This document shows positions 24,540-33,490 of a stretch of DNA of 64,000 nt, piece after piece. The stretch is taken from the NCBI GenBank assembly GCA_963663145.1, contig OY760134.1, positions 2,728,001 to 2,792,000 of the forward strand. The letters are read 5' to 3'. This DNA comes from Azotimanducus sp963663145 (lineage in GTDB: Bacteria > Pseudomonadota > Gammaproteobacteria > Pseudomonadales > Azotimanducaceae). Every line of letters starts with the position of its first letter. Within the stretch, counting starts at the first letter, position 1. The notes beneath the pieces are model-generated. The model ran no database searches and was not told where the DNA came from. It saw only the letters and a list, made by a program, of their open reading frames with translations. A program made the translations under genes and the position numbers.

Positions 24540-27500
24540 ATGCAACTCAGCGACTTTGAATTGAGTGATCGCTATACCTTGAGGCACGGAGGTGTGTTTC
24601 TCTCCGGAATTCAAGCGCTCGTTCGTCTGACACTTGAACAATCCAGGCACGACCGCGCGCGGGGTCTGGATACCGCCGGCTATGTCACCGGATACCGGGG
24701 TTCGCCCTTGGCCGGACTCGACTCGGAGTTTCTCGCCAATCAAGCGCTGCTTGCCGAGCATGAGGTCAAGTTTCATGCCGCCGTCAATGAGGAACTGGCC
24801 GCGACCGCGCTCTCCGGTACCCAGCAGGTAAATCTCTATCCGGGCGCCAAGTACGACGGCGTATTCGGTATGTGGTATGGCAAGGCCCCGGGCCTCGACC
24901 GGTCCGTCGATGCCCTGCGGCACGGCAACCAGGCCGGCACCTTTCGGCATGGCGGCGTGCTCGTGGTGGTGGGTGATGATCATGACGCCAAGTCGTCGTC
25001 AATCGCCTGCTATAGCGAAAGCGCCTTTTGTGATCTCGACATGCCGGTGCTCGTGCCGGCGAGCGTGGCGGATGTCATCAATTTTGGCCTGTATGGCTGG
25101 GCGCTGTCGCGCTACTCGGGTCTCTGGGTAGGCATGATCGCCCTGACCGACACCATGGATAGCGCCATGACCCTGATCAGGCCTGAGGAATTCGCAGACT
25201 ACTCCATGCCCGATCTTGGTTTCGATGTGCACCTCGGGCGGCATGAACTCTTCCTTGAGCGGGATTTTCGCATTGTTGAACAGAAGATTCCCGCGCTGAA
25301 CGCCTTTGTTGAACGGCATCCAATCGATCGCATCTTCGGCGACGAGGCTGGCGCGCATACCGGCATAGTGGCATCGGGCCGTGCCTACGCACTCTTAAGG
25401 GAAACCCTCGGGAGGCATGGCTTCATGCAGGAGTCGGACCTTATCGATGCAGGACTCAGGCTGCTGAAAATCGGCATGGCATGGCCGCTCGATACGCGGA
25501 TGCTGCATCGGTTCGCGCGTGGGCTTGATCGTATCCTGGTGCTTGAGGAAGGGCGCGCCTTCATCGAACACGGCGTGCGCAGCACCCTCTACGGTCACAG
25601 CAGGGCCGAAATCACCGGCAAGCAAGACGCCTCCGGTGCGCAGCAACTGCCAACGGCGGGCGAATTCAGTAACGCGGACATTTTCGATCTTGTCAGCCGC
25701 TACATCGGCAAACAACCAACGGGTGTTAGTGCGCAAGACTTGGATGCCTTGACAGGCGCAGCCGGCAAGGGACGCACACCGCTGTATTGTTCCGGATGCC
25801 CACACAATCGCTCCACCTTGGTGCCAGAAGGGAGTCGCGCACTTGCCGGCATCGGCTGTCACGCCATGGCCGCATGGCTGAATCGCGAGACTGACCACTA
25901 TTGCCAGATGGGCGGCGAGGGCACCATGTGGATCGGTCAGGCACCCTTCACCGAAGCGCCGCATATTTTTGCCAACATCGGCGATGGCACCTACTTTCAT
26001 TCCGGCATTCTCGCCATACGCGCTGCCGTGGCCGCCGGCGTCAACATCACTTATAAGTTGCTCTACAACCATGCGGTGGCCATGACCGGCGGTCAGCCGG
26101 TGGACGGCGAACTCACGGTCAAGTCCATTGTCAATGGTCTCAATGCCGAAGGTGTGACCAAGATCATCGTTCTCAGCGACGATCCGCAGCGAACCCAAGA
26201 GCAAGGCTGCGAAATCCCCGTGCGTCACCGAGACCACTTGGACGAGACACAGCTTGAACTGCGCGACACGGCCGGCTGCACGGTGCTCCTGTACGATCAG
26301 TCCTGCGCCACCGAATTGCGCCGCAAGCGCAAGCGCGGGATCGCCGAAATGCCGACCTTGCGCACCTTCATCAACCACGAGGTCTGCGAAGGCTGCGGTG
26401 ATTGCTCAGTCCAATCGAGCTGCGTGGCGGTCGAACCTTTGGAGACCGAGCTTGGCACCAAGCGTCACATCAATCAATCGGCTTGCAACATCGATCTTTC
26501 CTGCGTGCGCGGATTTTGTCCTTCTTTCGTGATGGTCGAGGGCGCCGAGATTCGCAAACAAGCGCAGTCCAACCTCGACCTTGACGAGTTGATCGCGCAA
26601 GTCCCGCTGCCGAAATTACCAGATACAGGTGCCGCCGGGTTCGAATGCAATATCGGCTTGGCCGGCGTGGGAGGCGGCGGCACTTCAACAGCATCGGCGA
26701 TTCTTGGTGTGGCCGCCCACATGGACGGACTGATGGTGAAAACCCTGGACATGACGGGCTTGGCGCAGAAAGGCGGCGCGGTCACCGCACATGTGCGTTT
26801 GAGTCGTCGCAGCTACACGGAGTCCTCGCCGCAGATGCCGGAGGCATCGGCAGATGTGCTCATAGGCATCGACCTGCTCACCGCGGCAAGCCTCGGCATG
26901 CTCAAACTGACCCATCCCAAGCGCACCAGCGCGTTTCTCAATACCAACATACAAAACACCGTAGAGTTTGTGCTGGCTGCCGAAGCGCCGCGGGGAGGGG
27001 AGTCAAGCCTGACCAGCGCCCTTACACGTAGTTGCCGCGATGTGAGAAGAGTCGCCGCCACCCGCCTCTGCGAGCGGCGCCTAGGAGATGCACAGATGAC
27101 CAACATGTTCATGCTGGGGTTCGCTTGGCAATCCGGTGAGATTCCCGTAAGCCGTGAAGCACTACATCGAGCGATCGAACTCAATGGCGTGCGGTTGGCC
27201 GACAATATCGCCGCCTTTGAATTCGGACGCGTGGCGTATCACGACCTGAAGTTGCTCGAGCCGAATCATCCCAAGGGCGATCAACCTCAGACATTTGATG
27301 ATCGTATGCGCTCGATCAGGAAACGTCTCACCGCGTATCAGGACGAGGGCTACGCGGACCGGCATCAGGGATTGGTGGAGCGAGTGCGAGTGGCCTCTTC
27401 GGAACTCACCGCAGCGAGCCAGGAAGCACTTCTCAGGGCAGTGGCTGAGAACTACGCCAAGCTGCTTGCCTACAAGGATGAGTTCGAGGTGGCGAGGCTC

Positions 27501-27974
27501 TATTCGGGAGGGCATTTCAAGCGCTCCATCCAAGCCGAATTCACTGGAAACCCGAAGCTCAAGGTGCTTATGGCACCGCCATTCCTATCTGGTACCGACC
27601 CCTCGACCGGACGCCCGAAGAAACGCGCGTTCGGCGCTTGGATATTTCCGATCTTCTCGCTCTTGGCGAAGTCCAAGTGGCTGCGCAAGTCGCGATTCAA
27701 TCCATTCGGCTGGAGTGCCGAACGGCGCCTTGAGCGCGAGCTCATAGTTAAGTACGAATCAACGATTGATGAGATCTGCGCACAGATCAACCAAGAAAAC
27801 GCGAGCCTCGCCATCAACATCGCCGCCCTCGCCGACAAAGTGCGCGGCTTTGGACCAGTCAAGCGGGAGAAAGTCCGCGTCTATCAAGAAGAGCTTGAGA
27901 CTTTAATCGAAACTCTCCGTAACGGACAAGTCGACCCGCCAGACAACAACGAAATACACCGCAGGGCGGCGTAA
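24540..27974 (+). CDS. Indolepyruvate:ferredoxin oxidoreductase-family protein (fused subunits)
   Basis: About 1144 residues from ATG 24540, which has GAAGAAGG upstream; a TTG at 24501 is in frame. The order is an N-terminal pyrimidine/TPP-type domain (YVTGYRGSPLAGLDSEF), a central TPP-binding region (LYCSGCPHNRST, then MGGEGTMWIGQAPF and FANIGDGTYFHSG), a cysteine cluster for iron-sulfur binding (CEGCGDCSVQSSC and CNIDLSCVRGFCPSF), and a C-terminal gamma-subunit-like domain (GVGGGGTSTASAILGVAA). Family enzymes oxidatively decarboxylate aryl- or branched-chain 2-oxo acids to acyl-CoA with ferredoxin. In proteobacteria they act in amino acid catabolism. The exact substrate is not readable from sequence. 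Confidence 0.93.
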   Translation: MQLSDFELSDRYTLRHGGVFLSGIQALVRLTLEQSRHDRARGLDTAGYVTGYRGSPLAGLDSEFLANQALLAEHEVKFHAAVNEELAATALSGTQQVNLYPGAKYDGVFGMWYGKAPGLDRSVDALRHGNQAGTFRHGGVLVVVGDDHDAKSSSIACYSESAFCDLDMPVLVPASVADVINFGLYGWALSRYSGLWVGMIALTDTMDSAMTLIRPEEFADYSMPDLGFDVHLGRHELFLERDFRIVEQKIPALNAFVERHPIDRIFGDEAGAHTGIVASGRAYALLRETLGRHGFMQESDLIDAGLRLLKIGMAWPLDTRMLHRFARGLDRILVLEEGRAFIEHGVRSTLYGHSRAEITGKQDASGAQQLPTAGEFSNADIFDLVSRYIGKQPTGVSAQDLDALTGAAGKGRTPLYCSGCPHNRSTLVPEGSRALAGIGCHAMAAWLNRETDHYCQMGGEGTMWIGQAPFTEAPHIFANIGDGTYFHSGILAIRAAVAAGVNITYKLLYNHAVAMTGGQPVDGELTVKSIVNGLNAEGVTKIIVLSDDPQRTQEQGCEIPVRHRDHLDETQLELRDTAGCTVLLYDQSCATELRRKRKRGIAEMPTLRTFINHEVCEGCGDCSVQSSCVAVEPLETELGTKRHINQSACNIDLSCVRGFCPSFVMVEGAEIRKQAQSNLDLDELIAQVPLPKLPDTGAAGFECNIGLAGVGGGGTSTASAILGVAAHMDGLMVKTLDMTGLAQKGGAVTAHVRLSRRSYTESSPQMPEASADVLIGIDLLTAASLGMLKLTHPKRTSAFLNTNIQNTVEFVLAAEAPRGGESSLTSALTRSCRDVRRVAATRLCERRLGDAQMTNMFMLGFAWQSGEIPVSREALHRAIELNGVRLADNIAAFEFGRVAYHDLKLLEPNHPKGDQPQTFDDRMRSIRKRLTAYQDEGYADRHQGLVERVRVASSELTAASQEALLRAVAENYAKLLAYKDEFEVARLYSGGHFKRSIQAEFTGNPKLKVLMAPPFLSGTDPSTGRPKKRAFGAWIFPIFSLLAKSKWLRKSRFNPFGWSAERRLERELIVKYESTIDEICAQINQENASLAINIAALADKVRGFGPVKREKVRVYQEELETLIETLRNGQVDPPDNNEIHRRAA

Positions 27975-28108
27975 CGCAAAAGGGTGAATTTTTTCGCCTT
28001 ATTGCCGTACAATGCAGCCTACACATTTGCTAAGTAGGGTATCCTAAACAGCTTGAGCCTTGGAAGGGGAGCGAGGTCTGGTTAGAGAAGATCGATAGAG
28101 AATCGCAC

Positions 28109-28447
28109 ATGGACATAAACACCGAAACATCGAACGGAGTATTGATTGCCTCGCCGGAAGGTCGCATCGATGGCATCAATGCGCTGCAATTTCAAGAGGC
28201 GCTCAACAGTAAAATCGAGGACAGCGTCTCCGGCGTGGTCATCGACATGGGTGATCTCAATTACATCAGCAGTGCCGGATTGCGCGCCGTGCTGTTGATT
28301 TCCAAAGCCTTGCAGCAGAAGGAAGCCAAGCTTGTACTCTGCGCGCTTCAGGCACCCATCAGAGAAGTCTTTCAGATTAGCGGATTTGACCAGATCATCA
28401 CCATTCGCGATGATCGTGATGAGGCGCTCTCCGCCGTCAACGACTAG
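28109..28447 (+). CDS. STAS-domain anti-sigma factor antagonist
   Basis: Predicted 112 residues, a single STAS domain. The phosphorylatable serine lies in VIDMGDLNYISSAGLRAVL, the SSAGLR pattern of SpoIIAA/RsbV proteins. Such proteins bind RsbW-type kinases when unphosphorylated and release when phosphorylated. Matching kinase (31826-32257) and PP2C phosphatase (32266-33453) genes lie close by on the opposite strand, so a complete partner-switching set is present. It is convergent with the histidine kinase gene. Confidence 0.92.
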   Translation: MDINTETSNGVLIASPEGRIDGINALQFQEALNSKIEDSVSGVVIDMGDLNYISSAGLRAVLLISKALQQKEAKLVLCALQAPIREVFQISGFDQIITIRDDRDEALSAVND

Positions 28448-28482
28448 AGCGAGAGAGCGAAACGCTCCCCCTCAAGGAGGTA

Positions 28483-30654
28483 CTATGGGGTTGGAGCCGC
28501 CGGGGGATCTTTGGGAAGTCTCACGGTCATCTGGGTGAATTCTCCAACTTCGGACTCAACCTGAATGGTCCCGCCATGCTCGCGCACTATGTCGCTTGAG
28601 ATAGCTAGGCCGAGACCAGTCCCCTGATTGGGTGGCTTGGTCGTAAAGAAAGGATTAAACATCTTTTCTATGACTTCAGGCTTGATGCCGCTGCCATTGT
28701 CGCGAATGCGCACTTCCACACTTTCGTCCTCCATGAGGTGAGTGCTCACCGACAGCCGAGGCAAGAATTGCTCGCCTCTGGTTGGCGCGAGGATGCGGCG
28801 TTTCTCTTCGGTTGCGTGACAGGCGTTGGATACCATATTGAGAAACACCCTGCCCAAATCCTGAGAAATCGCCATGCGTTCACCGATTCGCGAATCGAAA
28901 TCGTACTCAAGGTTCACATTGAATTCGGTATCGGTCGCGCGAAGGCTGTGGTAAGCAAGTCGCGCATGCTCCTCAACCAGTACATTGATGTCGGTTGACT
29001 GCCAATGCGCTTCGCCCCGGCTCATCATCAGCATGTCGTTGACGATGCGGTCGGCACGAGCACCATGTTCCTGGACGCGCTTAAGGTTTTCCAAAATGTC
29101 TCCGTGGATATCATCGACGAGTCCACGCGCCTCCTCGTCGAGCTTGCCACCGTCTTCGCCGAGCACGGCTTCAAGCTCTTCGAAGAGTTCATCCAACAGT
29201 TCCTCTGAGACTTCAGAAAAATTCTTGACAAAATTCAGCGGATTGCGAATTTCGTGCGCGACTCCGGCGGTGAGTTCGCCAAGCTCGGCGAGCTTTTGAC
29301 CCATGACGATCTGGTCCTGCGCCTTCTTCAGATCCTCAAGCACCTGTTCAAGCTCATCGTTCTTTTCGCGCAATTCTTCCGCGAGCTTTTCAACCAAGTT
29401 TAGGCGCTGCACCTCCAACGCATGCTGACGAAACACTTCGAGCGCCGAGGCCATCTCGGCCACTTCATCCTTGCCGGAAATCTCAACCGCCTCTTGCAGC
29501 TCCCCATCGGCCATGCGCAGCATGCGCCCGGACAAAACGCCAAGGCGTCGAAGCAGGCCCGCGATGACCAGTATGCCAATGAGCGCGGCGCCCACAATGC
29601 TGAACACATTGATGCCAATCAGAATGTTGGTACCGGTACTGATCGCGGAGCCCGTCGCATTGGTGGATGCGAGCGTCGCGGCATAGGATGTATCCACCAT
29701 GTTGCCAACTTGGATGCCGAGTTCAGCCGCGAGATCGCGATTGACAGCGACCAGTTCGCGCTGTTCGATCGCGAGCGCAAGTTCCTGGAAGCGAATATTG
29801 AACCCGGCTCGCTCGCCGGTTCCCATCTCAAAAAGCTGTACGAAGAGCTCAGTCAAGTCTGCGGAAAACTCGCTTTCTCCCAAGCCCGCCAAGCCACGGC
29901 GAATGCTGATCTCGGTGGCCTCGAAGCGTTCCACCAAGGGTTCGATCAGGCCGATTTCGGAAACGGTGAAGGCGCTCTCCAAGAGTTGCGTACTCAAGGT
30001 GGCACCCTCGACCAACTCGGAGAGATAGCGAAAACGCTGCAATTCGTTTTCCGAGAAATGTTGTGCGCGGGGCACGGGCGAGTCCGCGAGTGCTCTGTAG
30101 CCGGTGGCCATGTAAAACAACTGGTCGTCCACCGCGTGGGTGAGTATTCGATCAAGGGCGTCTTGCACCTGGGCGAATTCGTCGCGCTGCCTCGTGCGCT
30201 GATCGACCAAATCCAATCGCCGACCCACGGAAGATTCAATCTCTTCGAGGTTTTCGATCATCGCCTCGCTCTGCGTGGTGATGCCGCCGATGGTGGATTG
30301 GTCACCTTCGCGCTGGCCCATCATGTTGAGTTCACGCTCAAACGCCTCACGATCGGTTTGGATCTCCTCGCTGACGCGAGCCAGATCTTCACGCGTTTCG
30401 GTGCCTATGAGCCGCGGTGCGGCGGCCACCAGCGAGCGACCGATTTCCGCCAGACGAAAGGCGGAAACGACTTCGGGAATGCTGCGCTCCGTGACCTGAC
30501 TTTGCGCATCCCCCACCCGGTTGAGCAGAATCCAGCCGACCAAACTGGCCAGCAGCGTGAGCGCGACGGCACCGCCTATGGCCAGATAGAGGCGAACCGA
30601 AATACGGTGACGCAAATCCAAGGGATGTTGATTGCGCTCCGCGTCCTCGCTCAT
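28483..30654 (-). CDS. Membrane sensor histidine kinase with large periplasmic domain
   Basis: Predicted 723 residues. Two membrane segments (about 22-44 and 343-367) flank a roughly 300-residue helical periplasmic sensor region, followed by HAMP (about 368-420), a coiled coil, the HisKA dimerisation helix with histidine 467 in GVAHEIRNPLNF, and a HATPase domain (N box NMVSNACHAT, G1 DNGSGI, G2 GTGLGLAIS). It overlaps the binding-protein gene by four bases, recalling TorS/TorT, where a periplasmic binding protein presents ligand to a kinase. No receiver domain is attached. The nearby receiver-PP2C protein could be its partner, by inference. Confidence 0.92.
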   Translation of the reverse strand: MSEDAERNQHPLDLRHRISVRLYLAIGGAVALTLLASLVGWILLNRVGDAQSQVTERSIPEVVSAFRLAEIGRSLVAAAPRLIGTETREDLARVSEEIQTDREAFERELNMMGQREGDQSTIGGITTQSEAMIENLEEIESSVGRRLDLVDQRTRQRDEFAQVQDALDRILTHAVDDQLFYMATGYRALADSPVPRAQHFSENELQRFRYLSELVEGATLSTQLLESAFTVSEIGLIEPLVERFEATEISIRRGLAGLGESEFSADLTELFVQLFEMGTGERAGFNIRFQELALAIEQRELVAVNRDLAAELGIQVGNMVDTSYAATLASTNATGSAISTGTNILIGINVFSIVGAALIGILVIAGLLRRLGVLSGRMLRMADGELQEAVEISGKDEVAEMASALEVFRQHALEVQRLNLVEKLAEELREKNDELEQVLEDLKKAQDQIVMGQKLAELGELTAGVAHEIRNPLNFVKNFSEVSEELLDELFEELEAVLGEDGGKLDEEARGLVDDIHGDILENLKRVQEHGARADRIVNDMLMMSRGEAHWQSTDINVLVEEHARLAYHSLRATDTEFNVNLEYDFDSRIGERMAISQDLGRVFLNMVSNACHATEEKRRILAPTRGEQFLPRLSVSTHLMEDESVEVRIRDNGSGIKPEVIEKMFNPFFTTKPPNQGTGLGLAISSDIVREHGGTIQVESEVGEFTQMTVRLPKDPPAAPTP

Positions 30655-31829
30655 TGTGGAATATCCCGCAGACTGGCGATCGGTCGATACTTGCCGGAAC
30701 CGTCGATCACGGTCAGGAAGACTTGGTCCGAACCCTGATTGTCCCCATCCGAAAACCTGAGCTTGAATCCGCCCACGTCGAAGTCCTCACCCTCGATGAG
30801 GCTGTCGATAAAGGCTTGACGATCAAGTTCCGCCCCGACGCGCTGAAGCGCCTGTATTGCCATTCGCCCGGCCAGATAGCCCTCAAGCGACACGAATCCA
30901 GGCTTGCTGTCGGGGGCGAGGCGAGCGAGCGCCTTGCGATATTGTTTCACGACTTCGGGTCCGCTCCCGGAAGGAAAGGGAACTACTTGGCTGACGACGG
31001 TACCCTCGGCTTCCGACCCCAGCGCCTGCGCGAGTGCATTGCTGCCGACAAAGGAAATGGTGAGCATTATGGGATCAAAGCGCAGCTTGTTGGCCCAAGC
31101 AATGAGCGCGGCGATGGGCCGGTAGGCTCCCACCAGAATCACCGCGTCCGGCTCTGTGGCAATCAAGTCAAGCAATCCGGTTTTCACCGCGGTTGTATTG
31201 CGCCGATACACGCTGACCACGTGCGGCTCAAGCTCGCGTCGCGCAAGGGCCTGGGTGACACCCTGATACCCGGCCCTGCCGAAGGAATCTTCTTGGTACA
31301 TGATGCCAATGCGCCTGATACCGAGGTCCTTGACAAGGTGAGCCACCAATTCTTCGGTCTCTTGATAGTAGGAGGCACGGAGGTTGATGATGTTCGCTGG
31401 CGCACCGGTCCTCAGCAACTCCGCGCCAGTGAAGGCCGCCACATAGGGAACCCCTGCGTTCGCCGCGATGGGCACCGCGGCCCTCGAAGTGGGCGTGCCA
31501 ACGGCACCGATCAATCCAAACACCTGTTCTTTTTCGATCAGGCGTCGTGTATTGATGACCGCTGCTTCCGGCTCATAGGCATCGTCGAGCGAATGGAGTT
31601 CGAGCCGCCGACCATGCACACCGCCCCGTTCGTTAGTTTCCGAGAAGGCCGCTTGGATGCCAAGGCGCATACCTTGACCGAGCTCCCCGGCAGGGCCGGT
31701 CAACCCGGCCGATTGTCCGAACACCACCCGATCCTCGTGGACCCCCGGCACAGCGCTCTCCTGTGCACTGAGTTGCGCCTGCAGGAAGAGCGTGATGAGC
31801 GCAAAAAGACACCCGCGCCCAGACATCAC
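30651..31829 (-). CDS. Periplasmic LivJ-like substrate-binding protein (Peripla_BP_6 type)
   Basis: Predicted 392 residues with a Sec signal peptide (CLFALITLFLQAQLSA, cleavage before QES). The fold is that of branched-chain amino acid/amide binding proteins: VVFGQSAGLTGPAGELGQGM, GLIGAVGTPTSRAAVPIA and IGIMYQEDSFGRAGYQGV. No ABC permease or ATPase gene is nearby; instead it overlaps a histidine kinase gene and an RsbW-type gene by four bases each. That suggests a sensory rather than transport role. Ligand unknown. Confidence 0.92.
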   Translation of the reverse strand: MMSGRGCLFALITLFLQAQLSAQESAVPGVHEDRVVFGQSAGLTGPAGELGQGMRLGIQAAFSETNERGGVHGRRLELHSLDDAYEPEAAVINTRRLIEKEQVFGLIGAVGTPTSRAAVPIAANAGVPYVAAFTGAELLRTGAPANIINLRASYYQETEELVAHLVKDLGIRRIGIMYQEDSFGRAGYQGVTQALARRELEPHVVSVYRRNTTAVKTGLLDLIATEPDAVILVGAYRPIAALIAWANKLRFDPIMLTISFVGSNALAQALGSEAEGTVVSQVVPFPSGSGPEVVKQYRKALARLAPDSKPGFVSLEGYLAGRMAIQALQRVGAELDRQAFIDSLIEGEDFDVGGFKLRFSDGDNQGSDQVFLTVIDGSGKYRPIASLRDIPQ

Positions 31830-32257
31830 TTCTCCATCCGCTTTGTGAGCGAAATCCGGTTGCGGCCCCCTTCTCTCTTGTAACCGACCGCGTCCATCAT
31901 GGTGCGCACAAAATGCACTCCCAAGCCGCCAACGCGGCGTTCTTCAACACTGGCTTCTATGTCTGGTTTGGGTGCTTCCTGAAAGGGGTTGAAAGGCATG
32001 CCATTGTCCGAGTATTCGATGTTCAGCGACCCTTCCATGCTCAATATGCGAATATCGATGATGCCGTGCTCTGTTGCGCCGCTTTCGGGATAGCCGTAGT
32101 TCGTGGTGTTCACCGCAAGCTCTTCGAGCACCAGATGCACCTGATAGACGAGGCCGGCATCCCAACCTTCGTTTTCGCCGACCTTCTCAAGCTCGGATTC
32201 AATATGGTGAAGCTCTCCGAGTTTGGCCGGTACGTGCAAATGCAATATCTCTTTCAT
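31826..32257 (-). CDS. RsbW-type anti-sigma factor / serine kinase
   Basis: 143 residues from ATG 32257 (the longer frame to 32290 runs into the preceding gene). A single GHKL ATPase domain is seen: N box HLVLEELAVNTTNYGY, G1 EYSDNGMPFNP and G2 RVGGLGVHFVRTMMD. Family members phosphorylate a STAS antagonist and may sequester a sigma factor or another target. It lies eight bases after the receiver-PP2C gene and overlaps the binding-protein gene by four bases. Its natural partner is the STAS protein at 28109. Confidence 0.92.
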   Translation of the reverse strand: MKEILHLHVPAKLGELHHIESELEKVGENEGWDAGLVYQVHLVLEELAVNTTNYGYPESGATEHGIIDIRILSMEGSLNIEYSDNGMPFNPFQEAPKPDIEASVEERRVGGLGVHFVRTMMDAVGYKREGGRNRISLTKRMEK

Positions 32258-32265
32258 AATAGAAC

Positions 32266-33453
32266 CTATTGCCGACGAAAACACAGGCAAGTGATGTCGT
32301 CCGATTGAGGCGCTCCAGAGACGAATTCTTCGACCGCCTGCAGGAGCGTGTCGGTCATATGACGAGCGTTCCCCGGTTCGAGGTTCGCAAGTGCTTCGGT
32401 GATCCGGTTCAACCCAAACTGCTCCTCATAGGCATTGATTGCTTCGGTCACCCCATCGGTGAAGGTGGCGACGCGGTCCCCTGGTTCGAGCTTCACGGTG
32501 TTCTGATGGAAGGTGAAACCCGGAGCGATGCCGAGCGCAATGCCTTTTGTGTTGGGCAGCACCTCGGTGCTGCCATCGGCGCGCAAAATAATCGGCGGGT
32601 CGTGGCCTCCACTCGAGTAGGTCAGTTCTCCCGTGCTCGGGTCGTACACGGCATAGAGCACCGTGACGAACATGGCATTGCTGTTGTCTTGTTCCAAGAG
32701 ATCATTGACCTCGGCAAGGACTTCCTTTGGATCCTTGCGCCCAATCGCGGCCCCTTTGATCAGGGTACGGCTCGACATCATGAAGAGCGCGGCTGGAACT
32801 CCCTTGTCCGAGACATCGGCAATCGCCATGCCGATCTTGCCTTCAGGCAGATGCAGGAAATCATAGAAATCGCCACCCACATCCCGCGCCGGTGTCATGC
32901 TGGCGAAGAGGTTGAACTCGTCGGTGGCGGGAAAGACGGTGGGCAGTATGGACTGCTGCATCTTGTTGGCGACACCGAGCTCATGCTGAATGGCCACCAG
33001 TTTGTCGCGCGATGCGAGTGCCTCGCGCAACATTTCCAAATGATCAAGGGTGCGGTCGATGGTGACGCGAAGGTCCTCAAAATCGATCGGCTTGGTGACA
33101 AAATCAAACGCACCGCGGTTCATCGCCGTGCGTATGTTCTTCATATCCCCATATGCAGACACGATCACCGACTTGATATTTGGATCGACCTTGGGAATCT
33201 GTTCAAGCAGGGTCAATCCATCCATCACCGGCATGTTGATATCCGACACCACCATGTCGATACTGTCATCCTTGCGCAGTTCTTCCAAGGCTTCAATGCC
33301 GTTGTGCGCGAAAACGAAAGCGTAGTTCCCGCGGCGAATCTCGCGACGCATCCGTTGCACGACCAAGTGTTCAATATCGGGCTCGTCATCAACGACGAGT
33401 ATCTTGTAGTTTCGCTTGCTCAAGGTGATGTGCTCTCTTGATACCCCGCGCAT
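32266..33453 (-). CDS. Response regulator with PP2C (RsbU/SpoIIE-type) phosphatase output
   Basis: Predicted 395 residues. The receiver domain (about 15-130) has ILVVDDEPDIEHLV, phosphoacceptor aspartate in MVVSDINMPVMDG and the conserved lysine in VTKPIDF. A short coiled coil leads to a PP2C_SIG phosphatase (about 190-390) with metal-binding blocks RDVGGDFYDFL, MAIADVSDKGVPAALFMM, SSGGHDPPIIL and TFTDGVTEA. Family members dephosphorylate STAS proteins. This links two-component input to partner switching, as in Pseudomonas HsbR or Bordetella BtrU systems. It follows the sigma-54 activator gene by 37 bases. Confidence 0.94.
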   Translation of the reverse strand: MRGVSREHITLSKRNYKILVVDDEPDIEHLVVQRMRREIRRGNYAFVFAHNGIEALEELRKDDSIDMVVSDINMPVMDGLTLLEQIPKVDPNIKSVIVSAYGDMKNIRTAMNRGAFDFVTKPIDFEDLRVTIDRTLDHLEMLREALASRDKLVAIQHELGVANKMQQSILPTVFPATDEFNLFASMTPARDVGGDFYDFLHLPEGKIGMAIADVSDKGVPAALFMMSSRTLIKGAAIGRKDPKEVLAEVNDLLEQDNSNAMFVTVLYAVYDPSTGELTYSSGGHDPPIILRADGSTEVLPNTKGIALGIAPGFTFHQNTVKLEPGDRVATFTDGVTEAINAYEEQFGLNRITEALANLEPGNARHMTDTLLQAVEEFVSGAPQSDDITCLCFRRQ

Positions 33454-33490
33454 TGTGCCGTACTTGCCCCACTACTGCCACATTTGGCCA

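Noticed and set aside
29422..33441. Plus-strand frames of 438, 409 and 390 codons
   Set aside because: Antisense to the kinase, binding-protein and receiver-PP2C genes; no recognisable protein features.
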